NCBI RefSeq assembly: GCF_003255815.1
Contig: NC_037673.1
Location: 91,739,384-91,803,383 of the forward strand
Length of the DNA stretch: 64,000 nucleotides
Direction: 5' to 3'
Source: Theropithecus gelada
Lineage: Eukaryota > Chordata > Mammalia > Primates > Cercopithecidae
Positions 60,126-64,000 of the stretch are shown piece after piece (within the stretch, counting starts at the first letter, position 1; every line of letters begins with the position of its first letter). Both the position numbers and the translations under genes were made by a program. The notes under the pieces were generated by a model. It was not told where the DNA came from. It saw only the letters and a list, made by a program, of their open reading frames with translations, and did no database searches.

Positions 60126-63100
60126 TCAAAACTGTGAATCACCAGAAAGTATGTTTTGGGAGTAAAACTGGGAAGAGTTTCATTAATTCAGTAAATATTT
60201 AATATGCAGGACCCTAGGGTAAGAGCTGTTTTGCAGAAGCTAGGAGTTTACATTTGATCTTTACAATGTTAGATGAAAAGTATTTGAAAAAAAGACACTT
60301 GGAAAATATTTGGGCTTGCAATTTAAATGGATGAATTTAACGCTGATATCATAGAACCCTAAAAATGAAACTGAGCTAAAACAAAGTAAAACTTACTCTG
60401 ATTCCAAGGGTCTCTGCTGACATGAGAGTGGAAATGAATCACACAACCACGCACACACACCCATAGACACTTTAATATGCCATTAAGCTCTGACGCAAAC
60501 TCCATTTTAGCCTGGTTTCCCCTTTTCTATTTTCAATCAAGAGAAGGAAAAAAGGAAGTCTTTCATTTAATGGTAAGAACCAACTATGGTCTCCATATAT
60601 TCCTATAATGGTAACGAATTATAGGTAAAATTATGTTTTACGTACTTTATTATGGTACTATGTCAATTGACATTGAACTTCATAGTATACTGAAGAAAGG
60701 GAAAAAATATTGGGACACCATTTATGTCTGTAGTAACACTGGGAGTAAGATGCCACAAAACTCGGGACACAGTACCTGGGAAACAAGATGTCTGAATTCC
60801 TGTGATTCCATCCGTGTTTGGAGGGATCTGGGGACACCAGGTGGATCTTCTGTAACACAGGTAACCATGTCTGTGCACCGTGGTTATGATGCTCACTTCT
60901 CGGAGTTCAGTGTTAATGTCCTGTTTGGCATCTACCTCCTCCAAGTTCAAAACTGTACTGCTGGGCTGGGAATCCAGCAACCTGAACCTTTTTCTTCATT
61001 ACAAATCTGTACATCTTTGGACTTGATTTCTGACATTAAATCAATCGTTTTACTTCTCTCTTCATTAGTTTGCTGTCTGTCTTTACAAAGTCTTCTGGGC
61101 ATTAGCAAAGACACGAACCTAAGAGAATACCTCACACATTTTGAACACATATAAAACGTTAGTACTTGAAATTTTTTATGTTTCTATAGCTAAGGAAAAC
61201 TTTTAATTTTTTTTCTGTCTTAGCCTAGTCTATCCAGCACTTCTTGCTGGAGGCACAGCTGGGACGAAAGCTTTGGAATGAGAAATGAAAGGAGTAAATA
61301 GACTTGACTTTACTAACAGTGTCCATGTTTTTATTCCTGAAAGTTATGATACAACAATTGTTAGACCATAATCATTAAGAAATTCTCGGCATCATCTTCT
61401 CTTAGGTTGAAATGTTCAACAAACAAACAAAACAACAAACCTATTTTTATTCTGCTTTCATATTTCAAATGCATTTATGCACTTCAAATTTCAGTTTCAA
61501 ATATTGTTGAGGTAAGACTCTGCATAGTTTTTTGACTTATGACTTAATGCTATATGCTACCTTATGCTGGTTTACTTCTGCTTTCTTTATGCTTTGCTTC
61601 ATTTATTATCCTATTCTTTCCTTCCTTCTTCCTTTGTAATCCTTATTTATGGTATTATTAGAACTTGTAAATTTCAGTAGGTAGTGGTTACAATATAGGT
61701 AACTCACAAGACCTAACAGGTATATTTAGATAATAGAAAGTATTGAACTCTGAGTCTGAAGTGGAAAAAGTTGATCACATCACTTCTCCAGACAACATTG
61801 CTCTGAGATTTAGTCTAAAGAGATTCACTTTTCAATATGTAGAAATGTGATTTGGTGGATAGCTTGCTGCTCATTCCGAAGTATGTTACATTTCTTTTTC
61901 TGGAGGTGAACCCCTGCAAAGAGGGTGCTTGGTGAGCAATGGATGCCCTGCCCAGAGGCCAGAGGTTTTTGGAAATGCTGCAGAACATCCTGTTCCTGGG
62001 AGCCCTTCTGTCTGGTTGTTTGTGCTCTAGAGACTTGGCTCCTGGTGTTCTTGCTCAGACCTTTGGACTTTGGCAAGGCTACTTCTCATGTTTCTGTCTT
62101 CCTCTATGTGCCATTCTGGCTCTGTAGATGGTTTGGTTTTTTGTGTTGTGACAGTGGAGGCTGCTTGGAGTGCACTGCCAGGCATTGGCTCATGGGCACT
62201 CTGCTACATTTCAGTAACAGCAACAGAACTTACATTTGACTGGGAAATAATAACTATTACTGGAAGAAAAAAGTAACAAAACATATTTCCTAATATGTGC
62301 TAACATAATGAGGGGCCGTGTCTCCAGCTTTATAGGCAATTATTAAAGTTTTTGACTATTGCCAGGTACCAACACTAGGTACTTTAGCTGTGCAACTTGA
62401 TTTGAATAGCATTGCCAGAAGAACACCATCAAAGGCTTTTGATAACATGCTACCAAGAAAATATGATAACTTATGACCCCAAGAAAATTATTTAATCATC
62501 TTGGTGCATCTATAAAAATAGAACCAAGTATAAAAACAGTATAAATAACAAAACCTTTCTCACTGAGGTTTTGTGAAGGATACCAACTAGCCCTCATGAA
62601 GTACTGTGAGTTTCCTGGAAGGAAGGCCTTTTGTAAGTTCGAGGTATTGCTATGCACTAATTATTGGTCATAGCATTGCACATGATAGATAGGAAATGGA
62701 AGAGTGGGAGAATGAAGTGATTAAGCTAACATCACACAGTGAGCTGGGGGAAAACCCAGAAGTGTGAACAGATCCAAATTTGTTTCACTGGAGGAACACA
62801 GTTATATCTGGACAAAGTCCCAGAGTTTAAGTGACAAGGATACCTAACATGAAACTTGAAGTCATCGAAATGTAGCCAAATAATACAAATATCCTTGTTA
62901 AATGCAAGTGTATCCACTACCAGTTATGGACACACTTTTCCTTGGAGGAGAGCTAAGGTGAGTCCTGCTGAGGACAGAAACTCTTCTGTGTTTGATTTCC
63001 AGGTACAGTGAGTAGTTGACCCTCCGAGCCCAATGCTGCAGAGAACACGTAAACCTGGTAAACTGAGTGTGGCTATACCCCAGGGTGGCCCTCTGAGAAT

Positions 63101-64000
63101 TCCCCCTAGGTTCCTGAGAGAGACAGGTAGACAGGCTATAGGTGGAAAGAGACAAAGTGCCTTGAGCTCTGTGGGGTAGGATCCTATCTTCAACCCCTAG
63201 ACACTTAAAAGTCTTGCCTGCACTCATGGCCTTTCAACCAGGAAAGCATCACAGAAAGACTTCATGGTAATCAAACAGGAAACAATGACTGGGGAAGAAT
63301 TTTTAAGCAGTCAGTGTTAAGAGAAAGAAGGAAAGCCATGTCTGTGCTATTTACCTCAATGTTATATTTTGCAGCACCTAATGCCAACTATTAAACAAGG
63401 ACACACTCTTATCTAATTTGCGCTGTTGTCTTCCCAGGATCTGGAACATTTTCTGTGGGAGTCCACCTTTATCTCTAGAAGCCTCTGGCAAACTGTTTCA
63501 TTTCAGCTCAGGTCCTTTTGTAGAAAGAACTTGAGGCTGAAAGCAGCTCGCCCCTTCTGCCCTCAACCCCCGCTCTCCCCCTACCCTCCCCACCGTGGTT
63601 AACTTGTTTTTCATCTTTGTTCTGAGTCGCTCTAAGCTGATTCAATTTTTATTTCTGTTTTTAATGAGTTAGTAATTCAGATATCTTGGCTTTGAATCTT
63701 TGGAACTGTGGGTTGTTAGGAAGGATTGAATCAGCTTGTTGGCTCCTAATAGACTCTGAAATCCAGTAACATTCATGATGTATTTGTTCACTCTGTTGAC
63801 TGCCAGGTCCCCGTAGGAGCAATGGCCAACAGAGAAGAATAGAGGTAAATCCTCCTTGGTTGCCTAAGAGCTGTTGTTGTTTACCCCAGTTGTATAACCT
63901 CTTCACATTGAAACATCAATGTGAAGTTACTCCCCACTTCGAGTATCACTTACTTGACTTTACAAGAAACTTTCACATCTTCCAAACCAGTAAGCTATAA
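60126..64000. other. Mostly unrecognised DNA to the end of the window
   Basis: No gene recognised. The longest frame is 173 codons (60633-61154, plus), but two minus-strand frames are open across the same DNA and no domain is visible. A weak antisense MIR trace is near 62710-62790. The C-rich quadruplex patch at 63549-63597 is listed separately. Confidence 0.35.
63549..63597 (-). other. Minus-strand G-quadruplex-type patch
   Basis: C-runs on the plus strand ('caacccccgctctccccctaccctcccc' in two parts around 63563-63591) give minus-strand G-runs GGGG, GGG, GGGGG, GGGGG with short loops. Confidence 0.65.

Noticed and set aside
60633..61154. 173-codon plus-strand open frame
   Set aside because: Longest frame outside obvious repeats, but two minus-strand frames are open over the same DNA, no domain or signal is recognisable, and no splice or promoter context supports it.
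1..64000. tRNA, U6, 7SK, Y RNA, 5S and CRISPR-like arrays
   Set aside because: I looked for characteristic start and box sequences and for regularly spaced direct repeats by eye and saw none; a covariance-model scan would be decisive.

Overview
The window is primate nuclear DNA, most likely from an Old World monkey (Cercopithecidae: macaque, baboon, vervet or a relative). It is AT-rich and CpG-poor, contains nine Alu copies or pieces, and carries MIR, L2, MaLR LTR and L1 relics throughout. The two youngest Alus (12539 and 14142) read 'GGTGGCTCAAGCCTGTAATCC' near the 5' end, and the first also has 'GATCCGGCCACTGC' in its right arm. I know these as marks of the AluYR lineage of Old World monkeys, not of human AluY.

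I recognise no protein-coding gene and no rRNA, tRNA or snRNA gene, CRISPR array or CpG island. Most longer open frames sit inside transposons (L1 ORF1/ORF2 pieces, a MaLR internal frame, Alu-derived frames) or look like chance. The stretch is intergenic or deep intronic.

Layout. 0-2.4 kb: an old L1 3' end on the minus strand, then a solo THE1-type LTR with a perfect 5-bp target duplication. 2.4-12.2 kb: mostly unique DNA with a strong G-quadruplex motif, MIR, MER5, L2 and an unnamed repeat. 12.2-15.5 kb: a very C-rich patch, two AluYR copies, a short Alu tail, and a MaLR LTR lodged in a MIR. 16.4-24.9 kb: an MLT1-type LTR, a pair of AluS, an L2 and another Alu. 25.3-36.3 kb: a nest in which an old L1 is split first by a complete MaLR provirus (two LTRs plus internal region) and then by a nearly full-length primate L1. 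That L1 has lost the ORF1/ORF2 boundary and has a damaged reverse-transcriptase motif. 37-45.3 kb: another L1 3' end, L2, an MLT1-type LTR, AluJ, a MIR split by a MaLR LTR, a near-perfect 49-bp inverted repeat, AluS and MER20. 45.5-64 kb: mostly unique DNA with MIR/L2 pieces, one Alu, simple repeats and a three-copy 15-bp minisatellite. It also holds a phase-consistent chain of five putative small exons (53.25-56.58 kb) that is unproven.

Nothing here is a new molecular system. The items most worth checking are the fold-back hairpin at 43866-43992, the putative spliced reading frame at 53250-56577, and the L1 whose deletion joins ORF1 to ORF2 in one frame. Repeat family names come from recognition by eye, not a database search; subfamily names are approximate.
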